DNA of 64,000 bases from Azolla pinnata. Its lineage: Eukaryota > Streptophyta > Polypodiopsida > Salviniales > Salviniaceae. Positions within the stretch are counted from its first letter, which is position 1; every line of letters starts with the position of its first letter. The stretch spans positions 1,306-65,305 of the forward strand of contig JBBBWG010028090.1 of NCBI GenBank assembly GCA_037176905.1. Direction: 5' to 3'. The notes below the pieces were generated by a model. The model did no database searches and had not been told where the DNA came from. It worked only from the letters and a program-made list of their open reading frames with translations. Shown here one piece after another: positions 24,183 to 35,699 of this stretch. A program made the translations under genes and the position numbers.

Positions 24183-26701
24183 ATGGAAGCTCCCCGTGCT
24201 CAGATCAACAGTCGGAAGCAAGCTCCGCCCAGATCAGATCATCCGGCCCTGATCATGCAGCAGCATGCCGGCTATGGCGACTATCCTCAAGCCGCGCCCC
24301 TCGCCCCTGCCCGATCTCTAGTCTCGCGGCCCCTCTCGCCCTCTTCTCTCTTCCTCTCCTTCCTCGACCGTCGCCGAGAAGGCAGCTTCCTGCAGGTATC
24401 TCCCGACATCAGAGGCGCCTTGTGCCGCAGGACGGACCAGGTCTTGCGGTGGATGAAAAGAGGCGGGCGATGGAGAGCTTTGTTGGTCTCGACGGTAAGC
24501 TCTGCGTTTTTTTCTCTGTTCCTTTTCTGCCCTCTGTATGTGTGTCTGTGCGTGTGTGCGTGTGTACTGTGTGTGAGTCCCTGCATCTTGCTTGTGTTAC
24601 ACTATCCCTATTTTTTTTCTTCTTCTTTTGATCTGGAAATGGATCGTTTTTCTGCTTCAAAGCTCCACAGGAGTGTAATTCAGAAACGGATCTGGGGTTT
24701 ATCCCACAGAATGGGAGAACATCTAGGGTTTGGAAGCTTAGGGTTAACCGCACAGACCAGAATATGTGGTAGGTATAACCAGGGTCGGATAGGATGTTTC
24801 ATCACACTCTTGATTGTTTAGGGTTCCTGGCATGATTTTGTTTCGGGTTTCTGGTCTGGTCTGTGTTGCATGTTAATTACCAGATCATGGGCCCAGTAGC
24901 AAGTACACATTTTGCATGTTAACCAGATCATGCCTGTAGCAGTAGAATGTGCTTGTATATGGCAATAAGATTTCTCATGGGTGATCTCATGGGTGTGGAA
25001 TCATGCATTTCATGACATCTAAACTGTTTTAGCTTTGATTCGGGCTGGAGTTTTCAGGGTTTAAGATTGAATCTCTAAAAGCTTTGATTCGGTCTTCACA
25101 GAATGTTTGGGTTTCAGTGTTTAGTGCCCTACAAGTAGCTGGGTTTGAGATCCATGCATCTGAAATCGCAAGCCGTTGCTGTCTTTGCTGCATGCATTTC
25201 CCCTCAAAGATGTATAGCTTGAAACAAAATCATGTGTAATTTGAGGAGAAAAAATGTTTATAAGCTATCATCTATTTTTACAGACCTGAAAGAAAAGAGT
25301 TCAAAAACATTGTGCATCAATATCATCAACCCTGGAGTCTTCGGGGTTTAAGATTGAATCTCTAAAAGGTTTAAGTTTTAGAGAATGTTTGGGTTTCAGT
25401 GTTTAGTGCCCTACAACTAGCTGGGTTTGAAATCCATGCATTTGAAATCGCAAGCCTTTGCTGTCTTTGCTGCATGCATTTCCCCTCAAAGATGTATAGC
25501 TTGAAACAAAATCATGCGTAATTTGAGGAGAAAAAATGTTTATAAGCTATCATCATTGGTTTTAAATTTTTACGGACCTGAAAGAAAAGAGTTCAAAAAC
25601 ATTGTGCCATCAATATCTACACACGCATGATCTGGGTGTTTGTATGCATAATCTGTTCTATCTATTATGTAATTTGCATGATCTGAAATAACATGTTTTT
25701 TATATGTGTGTGACATGTATATGTATGCAATCAACATGTGAATAGAACATAGAACAACATAATTATATATGCATTTGCATACAACACACAACCTGCGTGT
25801 GTGTATATGCACACATATGCGCATACCTATACATATGTTAGATCTGTATATAGAAATTGTTTAGTATAATCAGTGAAATCGGCCTTTCTGTTGTGTGTTA
25901 GGTGGGCATAGTGGTGCTGCTAGGCCTGCTAGGACTGGGAAGTTTTATGCTGTTCTTCCTGGCTATCACAGTGAATGCGGTTGCAATTGGGTTTCTCGCA
26001 TCGATCGCATCCATAGGCGCGTTCACAGCAGTGTTTTTCACATCCCTCACGGCTATCTACGTCGGCGCCCTCATCGCCGCAGTCATCTCCGTTTCAACCA
26101 CCACTTTCTTCTGCATTTCGGCTATCTTAATGGCCATAGGTGCGAATTCTAGTCGAAGTTTTTTAGTTTGTGATTCAGCTTCTTATTCATCTTCGTCGTC
26201 GTCGTATAATCCATCCGCAATTAAAACTTCAGTGTGGTCGAATTCAATGCCATTTCATTCTATTAACACTTCATGAAGAATATGAGCGATGCTCGTGAAA
26301 CTTTGATCCCACGTTTCATCGCAGATACACGTTTGAATAACAATCTAAATATTGTATACCAAGATAGATCTCTGTTTTGTGATTTTTGCTTATATAGCAA
26401 TCCGAATCGAAATAATATATTGAGACCAATGTTTTGTATGGAACTTCCATGACATATGCTTGGATGGCTAGCGAAAGATGACTAGTATAAGACCGTGGCT
26501 AATATGAAGTGCGTGATAGGATCGATTGCGCTCAATGATCATGCTAATGGGGCTTGGGTGGGTTGTGCAGTATGGATTGTATGCATTTGGATCATCTGGC
26601 GAGTGTTGAGAAAGTGCGTGGAGATCACGAAGGCTATGGCTGTTCCAGCCATCAGGATGGCGAGCGATCCAAGGCAGTTCAAGCAAATTCACAATTATTA
26701 G
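24183..26701 (+). CDS. Unrecognised membrane protein with a long hydrophobic hairpin, 226 aa
   Basis: Exons 24183-24494, 25902-26139 and 26571-26701 join in phase (0, then 1). I do not recognise the family. Residues 1-104 are hydrophilic and basic with FLSFLDRRREGSF near the middle. Exon 2 (about 105-183) is almost uncharged and hydrophobic throughout, beginning VGIVVLLGLLGLGSFMLFFL, long enough for two to four membrane segments or a hairpin. Exon 3 opens VWIVCIWIIWRVLRKCVE and ends in a short basic tail, KQIHNY. The arrangement recalls oleosin or promethin/LDAF1-type hairpins of lipid droplets and ER, but this is topology only. A 35-nt splice inside exon 1 (24396-24430) is possible on paper but too short for a plant intron. 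Telo-boxes lie upstream. Confidence 0.7.
25045..25615. repeat. 287-bp tandem duplication in intron 1 of the membrane-protein gene
   Basis: GGGTTTAAGATTGAATCTCT occurs at 25057 and 25344. Both copies continue through GAATGTTTGGGTTTCAGTG, GCATGCATTTCCCCTCAAAG and AAAGAGTTCAAAAACATTGT. Identity is high, with a few small indels. Confidence 0.92.
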
Positions 26702-29060
26702 ATCAGAACAACAGCAGCTTCGACTGTGTTTTATCGGTTACTATGCATTAATCTTATGCTTATGTGTACATATCTAGAAAGCTCTATTCTACACTGTACA
26801 CCTTATATATTAGTCTTTGTGTGTTTAAAGGCCTAAGAATATATCTGAATACGCTTTCAAACGCAATACAATATATATTTCTTGTTTCTTGGTTATGTAT
26901 GCTTATTCAAGCTCAAAGGGACAGGGCAAAACCTGCAATGGAATCAGAGTTAAAATACAGCCGAGCATAACTGTAGATTTTTGGAAGGTATTATTGATCA
27001 TTCTTGAAGTTTTACCTCGAGTTAATCCACTGATCTGTTTGAAGATAATGTGCATATATGTGTATATATATAATGCCCAACTTGTGCTCTTACTTGATCA
27101 AATTTTCATGATTCAGTCTGATTAAGAATCCTACAAGCCAAATAGAAAAAGCATAAAGTTTAACATCAGATTCAGTGAATATCAGTTCTCCAACTGCCAA
27201 ATAGAAGAAACTTCATCACCACCTGAAGATTCTTTGTATGTACAACATGCATTAAAACAATCTCTGAAATTGAGTCAGATTGAGTGAACATCAGTTCTCC
27301 AACAGCCAAATAGAAGGAACTCCATCCACCAGCTGAATCTTTGTATGTACAACATGCATTAAAACAGTATAGAAATCAAATCAACTTCAGCTGTCACTCA
27401 ACCAGTAGAATCACAGCAGCCAGCTACAGTCCTGCTTATTGTGGTTGGTGACATAAAGACTGCATCGATTATAAACAAGATTAGAGCTGGGAGAGGTAGG
27501 CTTCTTTACTCAAGTATACCATTCCTCGAGCTTTAAGCTCTGATGATTCTGTTGCATATGGGCTTTTGCAGTTCTAACAATTTCCAGATCAGTCGCAACC
27601 AAAGTATTATTGCGGTTCAAATGCCATTGCCTGTACATTCATGCCCGATTGATCAAGTTGGTACTCAAGATTCACTTGAATGCAATGTACAAAATGGAGG
27701 AAAGCGCTACACGTGATTGCCATTTTTCCAGTTCTGAAAAATGTCATTTTGGACTTCTCAATCTCACACACTGAATGCGTGCCTGCATCATCAATCCAGG
27801 TCTAAACTTATTCTAAGATGAGATTCCATGCGTGCATTGTCACTAATATGATTCCTCTATTATCTGCAAGTCTGCCAAAAATCCTTACCTTACTTGTCCC
27901 AGGATTGGTCCAAGTGTGCTCCTGTCTACAAACCAGGAATCATAATCATGAGATGTCAGTATCATTATTATGCTTGCGATTAAAATCTATCAGTCACTAT
28001 GAACATAGATTATCAGGTATAGATTGATCTATTGCCATAGATTCTATCTGATGGTTCAAATTATGTCTCTCCATATATAGCTGTCGATGGAAGTTCAGGA
28101 AGTGTTAATTATGCATCCATGTAACATTTATGTACATGAAATCATCTTGCTCTTAAAGGAATCAGCTGGTTCAAGGCAGGTGCTAAATCAAAATTAGCTG
28201 GTCATTCAAGCCCCCTTGAAGGACAGGTGATCAAAATTCGATCTATGCTTTTGAATCACCGAGTCTCATATATTTTACATAGTGTTTATTTCAAGTTATT
28301 TTGGTGTTGTAACAGAACCAGTGGACCTGGACCAACAGTGGAAGAGACGCTTTAATCCACAAATAAGAGTTGTATTTGGCATTTCCCAAGTCACCAATTT
28401 CTCTTTTTAATCTTATTTGCCAGCAATCAAACCTTCTTTTCTGTAATTTTCTCCAAGTTTTTTGTGGGGTCAGTTGAATAGATGAAAGATGATGCATTGT
28501 TTGTTGAGCTCAAAGACTAGTTTACATTCATTCATCCACATAATCAGATTCCTGAGACCTTTCCCAATTTTCCGCAGCTAGCCCAAATGCACAACTGTTT
28601 TGCATTTGCGTCTATATCTACAATTGTTGGGCAAAAAGGGAGGAGGTGTTTTCACATCCTGATGATGAAGATGATCACAATGCTGGTTATGAGTGAATAT
28701 CCAAGTAAATTTCTGGTTGTAAGAAACAGCTTTCAGCATGAGCTCTCAAGCAGAAACGACAGACTTTGGTTACTACCACTGATACTACCAAATTCCAATG
28801 GTGCACAGACGTTCACTGCAGATATCTACCAATAGCTCAGATTTGTACAAAAGAAGAGAGGATAGACTTTCACTAGTAATTATATATACCAGTATTGGTT
28901 CCATGCCAAACATTTTCACTTTGGTGGTAGAGTCTTCTCATGCAAATTACATCCAGCTCCATTCTGTCATGTACACAGTCACTTAGCTTGGGTTAGGAAG
29001 AACAAGTTTGTTTTCCGTTCAATAGATTACTACTCTCTTAGGTGCCACAGAACTGCAGAA
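26702..29060. other. Intergenic; no gene supported
   Basis: This AT-rich stretch lies between convergent genes (membrane protein + and SRO -). Two ~109-bp degenerate tandem copies occur at 27167 and 27276 (CAGATT.AGTGAA.ATCAGTTCTCCAAC). I see no splice-bounded exon or RNA gene. Confidence 0.5.
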
Positions 29061-32000
29061 TCAAGCAAAATCAAGCTTTACCCAGAGTTTATTCAACATC
29101 TCTTTACCAGACATTCGAAGGAAATTGGTCTGTTTTTTGCTGTTTCCAAGCCTGGCTGGAGCCCCAGTCCCATTACATGAAACAGTTTCAGCTTCCTTCT
29201 GGCTTTGACCTCTGAAAAAACCAATCTTACCAGATGCCCTCTACGGAAACCAATCTTATTTCAGGGTATTTGCACCATATGACCTTCTTGTGTATATTTC
29301 AGGCCACCAACAATGCCTAGCAACCTTCATAAATATCATACATACTGCTTGCTCTCTTGTAAACAAAACTATTTTCATGCAGACCCAAGGCAAACAGACC
29401 CCCGAGTCTTACCTATCAGCATTCCGGATGTAAGCTAAGTCAAATTCACTGGAAATGTTATAACTCATATACTGGTACAATACCAATAGCAAAATAGAGC
29501 TCATCCTATCAGCATTCCTGATGTAAGCTAAGTCAAATTCACTGGAAATGTTATAACTCATATACTGGTACAATACCAATAGCAAAATAGAGCTCATCAC
29601 ACTGACGATTCTTTGATGACCATACAGATTTGCTTAGTGATTAAGAAGAAGTTTTGTACAAATACCTCAAAATGCCAAATTAAGAAACAAAAAACTGCAC
29701 GGATAATGGAAAAGTTCATTACAAACCAGAAAAACTATGTCCTTCAAACAACCATCCAACGAGTAGACTAATTAATATGCCCATTGGAGATTTATCTTCC
29801 CCACCTAACACTAATCAGCAAAAAGCTTCTCCATAAATACACTTCACCATTCAAAGCCTTTAACTTTAATGAAGGAAAAATATACCCCCAGCATCTAGAT
29901 ATCTAATTCAGACTCGGATGATGGATCATAAAACTCAAAAAGCCAGCAATAAATACCTCTGAACTAATGTTCAGGTCCAATTGGCACTGGTCCTAAACAC
30001 CCTGGGAACCAAGTTGTAAACAAAAATAAACAATCAAATTTGCAACAAAGTTCAAAATACTCTGCATGCATTGATTTAAGCTGTACATAAATACCACCGA
30101 AGCCTACCTCATTTACTTTTTGTTCTTCAGAAGCATTAGAGCGGCTAATCTGGGGGTTTCTTTGGTTTGTTTTTTCCTGCAGGGATAAATAGCCTTTCAC
30201 TGATTTACGTTGGAAAGAAAAAAAGGTCTTTAAAATATCAAACACAATATGCATGCCTAGGCATCTCATATTCAGTAATATGTTTCACAACCGTTTTTCT
30301 TCACATCAAAAGTTTGGCTACATAAGGATTGATAGAATCTTTGTATGTATCAAAGAGTAGGGCTGCTGCTGTTATTGTGTGGAGCTTATTCACTTGAGCT
30401 AGGTGTTGACTCATTGAGAGAAAGGATTTAACCAAAACGCATAATGGAAGTATTAGCAACATAAAGATTGCATAAAATTAAAAGCTTTGGCTACATATAT
30501 GTTATTAGCATAACTTATGAACCAATTAAAGGCAAATTTGAATGCGTTTTAAGTGTAGGATATGTGTGAAAAAGGTTATCTTAGATCTTAGAACAAACCC
30601 ATAGACATATGTGAACACATGGTGGTCTCTTTACTTCACGGCATGGCTCCTAGATCACTACTTGTTCACCTCTTTGGTTCCAAGACCACCACCACATTCA
30701 CATAGGTCAAGAGACGATACGGATTTGTCCACAAGTCTTAGGAAAACCGGTTTTCAACTTATCCAGCCCTTAACCAGTCAATGCCTGTAATAGCATATGT
30801 ACAGAGACTTCTAGCCTGAATTTCAGATGTTATCCTCATCCACAATAGTTGGGTTTATGCTATGCCAAACCAGAGTCAATTTGATACCAAATGGGTCACT
30901 AATTTTGTATTTCTGGATTGCAGAAATAGCATAACCAACATTGGGATATATCAGTCATAGTAGCTCCACAGCGGAAAGATAACGCACAATGAGATAACAA
31001 TAAGATCACACCCAATACCTGTGCCTGCATGCTTCTTATTGAATCAGCTAAAAGGCGATCACCAGCTATATACCGAACCACTTTTATTAGTTGCTCTCTC
31101 GGTATTCTCCCAGCCTATATTGAGCAAAAATTGGCCAAAAATACGAAATGAGAAATCCAGCTTTGAAGTTACATGGAATGCACATTCTTCCAGTCATTTG
31201 TATTAGCAGACCTTAAACTGAAAATAATATTGCTCTAGTGCCTTCATTTTCTCTGGTGGAAGATTGGATCTCATCACCAGGAAAAGCATCGGGAATGACA
31301 TCCATGGAGACCGAGGAGCTCTAGTAAAACGTCTTTCATTCAGACAAGACCTCGATGATCCTTCCCAATCTAGTGACCGGTTGCCATCCTCTTTTGAATC
31401 GTGCTGGGAGGGACCAAGTACTGAAGACTCGTCAGGATGCATTTATATACAATGACACAAAAAGAAATCTTAAAACTTGAAGACCAGAAAAGAAATACAA
31501 GATTATTTTACCTTCATTGGTGTATGTACTCCCTTTCCGCCTTCTTGACTTTCCAGCGGAGACAATCTCGGCAATGGCAAGCATTTCACAGAGTTTTGCT
31601 TCCCTCTTAACGTAGCAATCACACCTGAGAAAGTTTTTATCTAGCATATGATTTAGTCCTTGTAATAACAGAAAACCACCACAGCTATTTCACAAATCAC
31701 CCACCATGCCACGGAGATGCAAGCTTAAAACTGACTATATATTCAGGTAGAACATGAGTATTCATGTGAGTACTCCAAATAATATAGCGCTTCGGATTAG
31801 AAATGTCATCCACGCCAGTGTCATACTCCTCACTACTTGGATGAAATTGTTCAGACCCATGGGAAACTTGTTCCATTTTTCCCATTATTGCTCGGCACAG
31901 CACCATGTGCTGCTCACCATTTTCGTCAACATCTGAGTATACGGCGCTGCAAAGATAAGAGTGAATGGATGAAGCAGGTTAACATACCATCTTTTACAAG

Positions 32001-33673
32001 AGGCAGAATCCAGTTCAGGTATGATCAGATGAGTGTTAAAATCAGATAAGGTAGACAAGAGTGGCGTGGGTACTCCATTAGAAAAGTAACGCCACAAGCA
32101 GAAAGTAGGAACTATATGTCATGCTGAAGGCTTGAGCCATATGAAAACCTATACATGGGTTCATTCACAGCCCTAGAGTCCTAAAACATCTTATTGGTGG
32201 ATTTTCAGGTAACTACAATATACCCTTTCTTACACAATAACATACCCTCTGTAGGTAAAACACAACCTTTATAGTTGCAACCACCAGATGGTCTTATCGT
32301 ATTCCTGTTCCTAATGACTGATATTGCAGGTTGAGGTTCCTTCAGGTTCTCACTTGAATAGAACAAATAAATAATCATAAAGAACAAAGCGAGAACCCCA
32401 TCTTACCAAAAAACATTGACAACCAAAGCATGTAAGCCACAAAACATGCATACCTGACATGGGAGTAATCTTCAGGAGCAAGATAAACCCCAACGCCGTA
32501 CATAGCACCATTTTTGGGGTTTCGTGGTTGCCCAAAGCCATGTAAGACAATACCAGAAACCCCTTGCTTGGAGGTACCATGCCAAGCATACTTAATATTC
32601 GCATTACCCCCACGAGCCTTGCCAGTAATTTCTTCTTGCCTTTTGAATGCTTGAAGCCTTGCTTGCCCAGATGTGCTTTTATGGCAATCCTTGTATATGC
32701 CAGTAATGGATGTATATGTGGCCAGCATTCCGAGACCCGTAAAAAACAAATTTTTCACTGAAGAAAACTCATAGTCTGCCTCATTTAGCTTGATAATCTT
32801 GTCTCCTAATAGGGTAAAATCATGACCAACTGGAGCTTGACATTGATCGAATGCCTCTCCACCAGTTGAAATTCTTGATATTGCTTTAGTTGCAGTATCA
32901 CAAGGTGAGTTCGACAAATCAGCGCAAAGAGGGATTATTCCATCCTTACACGAATCAATGCTGGTCTTTAAACAAGTTTTCGCACATGCTTCGGAGAGCC
33001 AGAGATGGCTATTATCGGAAGTGTCCAAGAACTGAGAAAGCAAATGGTTCCCAACACCCTCAATGCATTTAACTGGAAAGAAACATTTGCCATTCACATC
33101 TAACCAAGCAATTGATCGTAGATATCCCGAGCCGATATTCAGCTGCAACATCTGCAAAAAGTTGACGAAATACCCCTTCCCATTGATTGTAAGTTCAGTA
33201 GATGTTTTCCCAGAGGTAAAGCTGTCACAAAGTGTTGTGTTTGCAGCAGCAGAGAAGTCTTTCCATTCACCATGGTCATAAAACATCATACGCGAAGGTG
33301 AGCTGCTCTTGTGGAAATTACATGCATTCCTTAATGACAACTTGAAGAGTTGGGCTGAAAAACTGTTACGATTCACAGATCCTTTGACCTTTGGTGCTGC
33401 AAACTTTGGCCTCTTACACTCTTGTAGCTGGGGGTTCTCATTTCCTTGCTCCTCTACTGAATCAGTATAGCCTAGCTCCTCCTGATTTATGGATTCACTG
33501 CTTCTGGTTTCACAATTAGCTTGGTTCTCCAAGTCTACTGAAACATTGGTACAGCTATCCCAAACTGATTCTAGTATTTCATCAGGTTCTACTACTAGAG
33601 CAGATGCCTCCTCATCTCTTTTCCTTTTCAGGTTGGTGGCTATTCCCACATAATTGTTCTCAATCATATCCAT
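29061..33673 (-). CDS. RCD1/SRO-type protein (WWE-PARP-RST)
   Basis: Exons 33673-32454, 31946-31705, 31624-31512, 31427-31212, 31114-31019 and 30176-30108 join in phase to 652 aa. A last exon, perhaps 29211-29061, is likely but its phase does not fit cleanly, so the C-terminus is open. The WWE domain is at about 128-205 (MMFYDHGEWKDF, RSIAWLDVNGKCFFPVKCI), with basic nuclear signals KRKR at 17-20 and KRPK nearby. The PARP-like domain is at about 300-475 (KYAWHGTSKQGV, MYGVGVYLAP) and RST at about 575-635 (PREQLIKVVRYIAGDRLL). SRO proteins are plant nuclear hubs whose RST binds transcription factors in oxidative, salt and hormone responses. In the PARP triad the His (365) and Tyr (397) are kept, but the position of the catalytic Glu reads Arg460. 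The acceptor at 31427 is weak (GACGAG). Confidence 0.88.
29412..29597. repeat. 93-bp perfect-looking tandem duplication in an SRO intron
   Basis: CCTATCAGCATTCCGGATGTAAG at 29412 and its copy at 29505 run in parallel for 93 bp with almost no differences. Because 93 is a multiple of three, the minus-strand frame repeats a 31-residue string, which is an artefact and not a coding repeat. Confidence 0.93.
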
Positions 33674-35040
33674 CTATCTCTCCTCCACGATTCTGGTTTA
33701 CACAGAATGACGTGCTCTAAACCAAATAAAAAATATTAATACAGTTACATGTAATTACAATTCTCCATGGAATGAAGGGAGAATACTTGAATCATCCTGC
33801 AAGAAGAAACAAAATCAAATGAAAAAACATTTAATCATGATTAATTTCGACTGATTTTCTCATTAGTGCAATCAAAACCGTCAATTAATTGACTTTTCTA
33901 TTAGCCTGCCAAAACTACTACAATCATCACAGTTGCAATTGCCCGAAGCCTTCTAATTCTATTGATTTTCTGTTCAGGTGTATAAAACCTTAGATAATGC
34001 CGATTGGGTGCAAGTGTTTCAATTATTTTCCATTAGATTACCCTCAAATCAACTCTGGTAAGAAAACCTAACTTGCACTTGTTTGTCTGTTAAACATATG
34101 CTAAAGCAACCTGAAACCTCCAAAATATTTTCTCGGATAAACATACGAAAAACTGGATGCCCGAATTTTCAAATCATGCTCCAATACGTCATCTAGACAA
34201 AAACCATAACTCTCGACTGGTCCTCCTTTCTATCATGCCAACGCCAATCAGATTAACTTACAAAGCTGTAAATTGCTGTAATTTCCTTTAGAACATGTCC
34301 AGAAGCCTAAATCTTACTGTGGGAGAAATTAATCAGGCTTGCTACCACCCCAAAAACTTGCAAAACCGGTTCTTTGTTGGAACCATAAGAACATGTCTGG
34401 AAAGCCAATTAATAATGCTCAACGCCATCTTCCCATGCCGATTTTTAAAATCCCTAATCGCTCTAAAAGCCTTCAAGGCTTCTGCTAAAGTCATTTAAGT
34501 GCGATTCGAGCTCTGAATTCTAGAGGGCCTAAATCACTCCAGATGCTAGAAAAAGCCAATTGAACATGCACGAACCCCTAATTCCAACAAAATTTTCTTT
34601 TTAAACCAGCACTACGCGGGGAGAGAAACCCCAAAATTTTCTTGATCTAAGCCCCAAGACAGACATGTTTCACCTCGCGGCGGGGTAGAAGAAGAACACA
34701 TCGATCTGGACGCAGATAAAGACAGGAACGTGTGCTAAACCCTAAAGTTAATCACATGGGAACGGGACGCAGGAGAAAGCAAGAAAGGAGCGAGAAGAGA
34801 AGAGAAAAGAAGAGAAGCGAAGAGAAGTAACTCGTCCAGACTTAAAACGCAGAAACCTGAAAGGCGAGGAGAGTAGGGAGGCGAAGACGCCAGTACCATG
34901 AGAGGGGTAGCAGGCGAGGCGAGGGAGCGGAAGGAGGGGACGATCCGGTACAAAGCGCTGAGGCGAAGAAGGATCGCGTCGTTCTGGGAGGGGCAGCGAG
35001 ACGGCGAGCATCGGCATATTCGTCATGCTGCAGCGATGGA
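33674..35040. other. SRO upstream region, probably leader and leader intron
   Basis: This AT-rich DNA gives way to GA-rich sequence at 34770-34830. No separate gene is supported. SRO/RCD1 genes commonly have a 5' UTR intron, so the transcription start may lie near the GC-rich patch at 34860-35110, but the sequence alone does not settle this. Confidence 0.4.
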
Positions 35041-35110
35041 GGTGGAGAAGGAGAAGGAGAAGGAGAAGGAGAAGGAGATCGGAGACGGCGATGGCGATGG
35101 CGATGGCGAG
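35041..35110. repeat. (GGAGAA)n followed by (GGCGAT)n
   Basis: GAGAAGGAGAAGG units at 35043-35075 pass into GACGGCGATGGCGATGGCGA at 35085-35110. On the SRO coding strand the second run is (ATCGCC)n. Confidence 0.85.
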
Positions 35111-35443
35111 GTCGCATCGATCGGAGCGAGAAGAGGACGCAGAAGCACAGAAAGAAGAGATAGACTGACGGCGCCGTTAACAGACGCCGTCAGACTTGAC
35201 GGCGTCCGTGGTGACCGGCACGTGCCGGTCACGCGCTCAGCCTTGAGCTTCACGCAAAACGCCTGCGCCTCGGTTTACCCGGTCAACGAGCCTTTTTTTT
35301 TAATCTTTTTCTTTTTCTTTTGTTTTTCGTTCACAAACAAAAAAAAGCACTCGACAAATACCCTCAATTTCCAAAAATGTGCAAAAAAAAGAAAAACAAA
35401 AAAAAAACAAAAAGGACGGACGGAAACCACACAAATCGAATTG

Positions 35444-35685
35444 TTTTAATTGGATTAATGGGTCGATTAATCGGAAAGTTTAATTGGATTAATGGGTCTA
35501 GTAACTGGAAAAGTTTAATTGGATTCATGGGTCTAGTAATTGGAAAAGTTTAATTGGATTGATGGGTCTAGAAATTGGAAAAGTTTAATTGGACTAATGG
35601 ATCTAGTAATTGGAAAAGTTTAATTGGATTGATGGGTCTATTAATTGGAAAGTTTAATTGGATTAATGGGTCTAGTAATTGGAAA
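35444..35685. repeat. ~35-bp tandem array, seven units
   Basis: Units of TTTAATTGGATTAATGGGTC plus TAGTAATTGGAAAAG start at about 35445, 35479, 35515, 35550, 35584, 35619 and 35653. Diverged relatives with GATCAGATTAATTGG continue at about 35712 and 35816. Confidence 0.92.
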
Positions 35686-35699
35686 GATGGAGCTTCAAA

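Noticed and set aside
24396-24430. Small intron inside exon 1 of the membrane-protein gene
   Set aside because: GT-AG ends exist, but 35 nt is below the size plants splice, and removing it would break the phase with exon 2.
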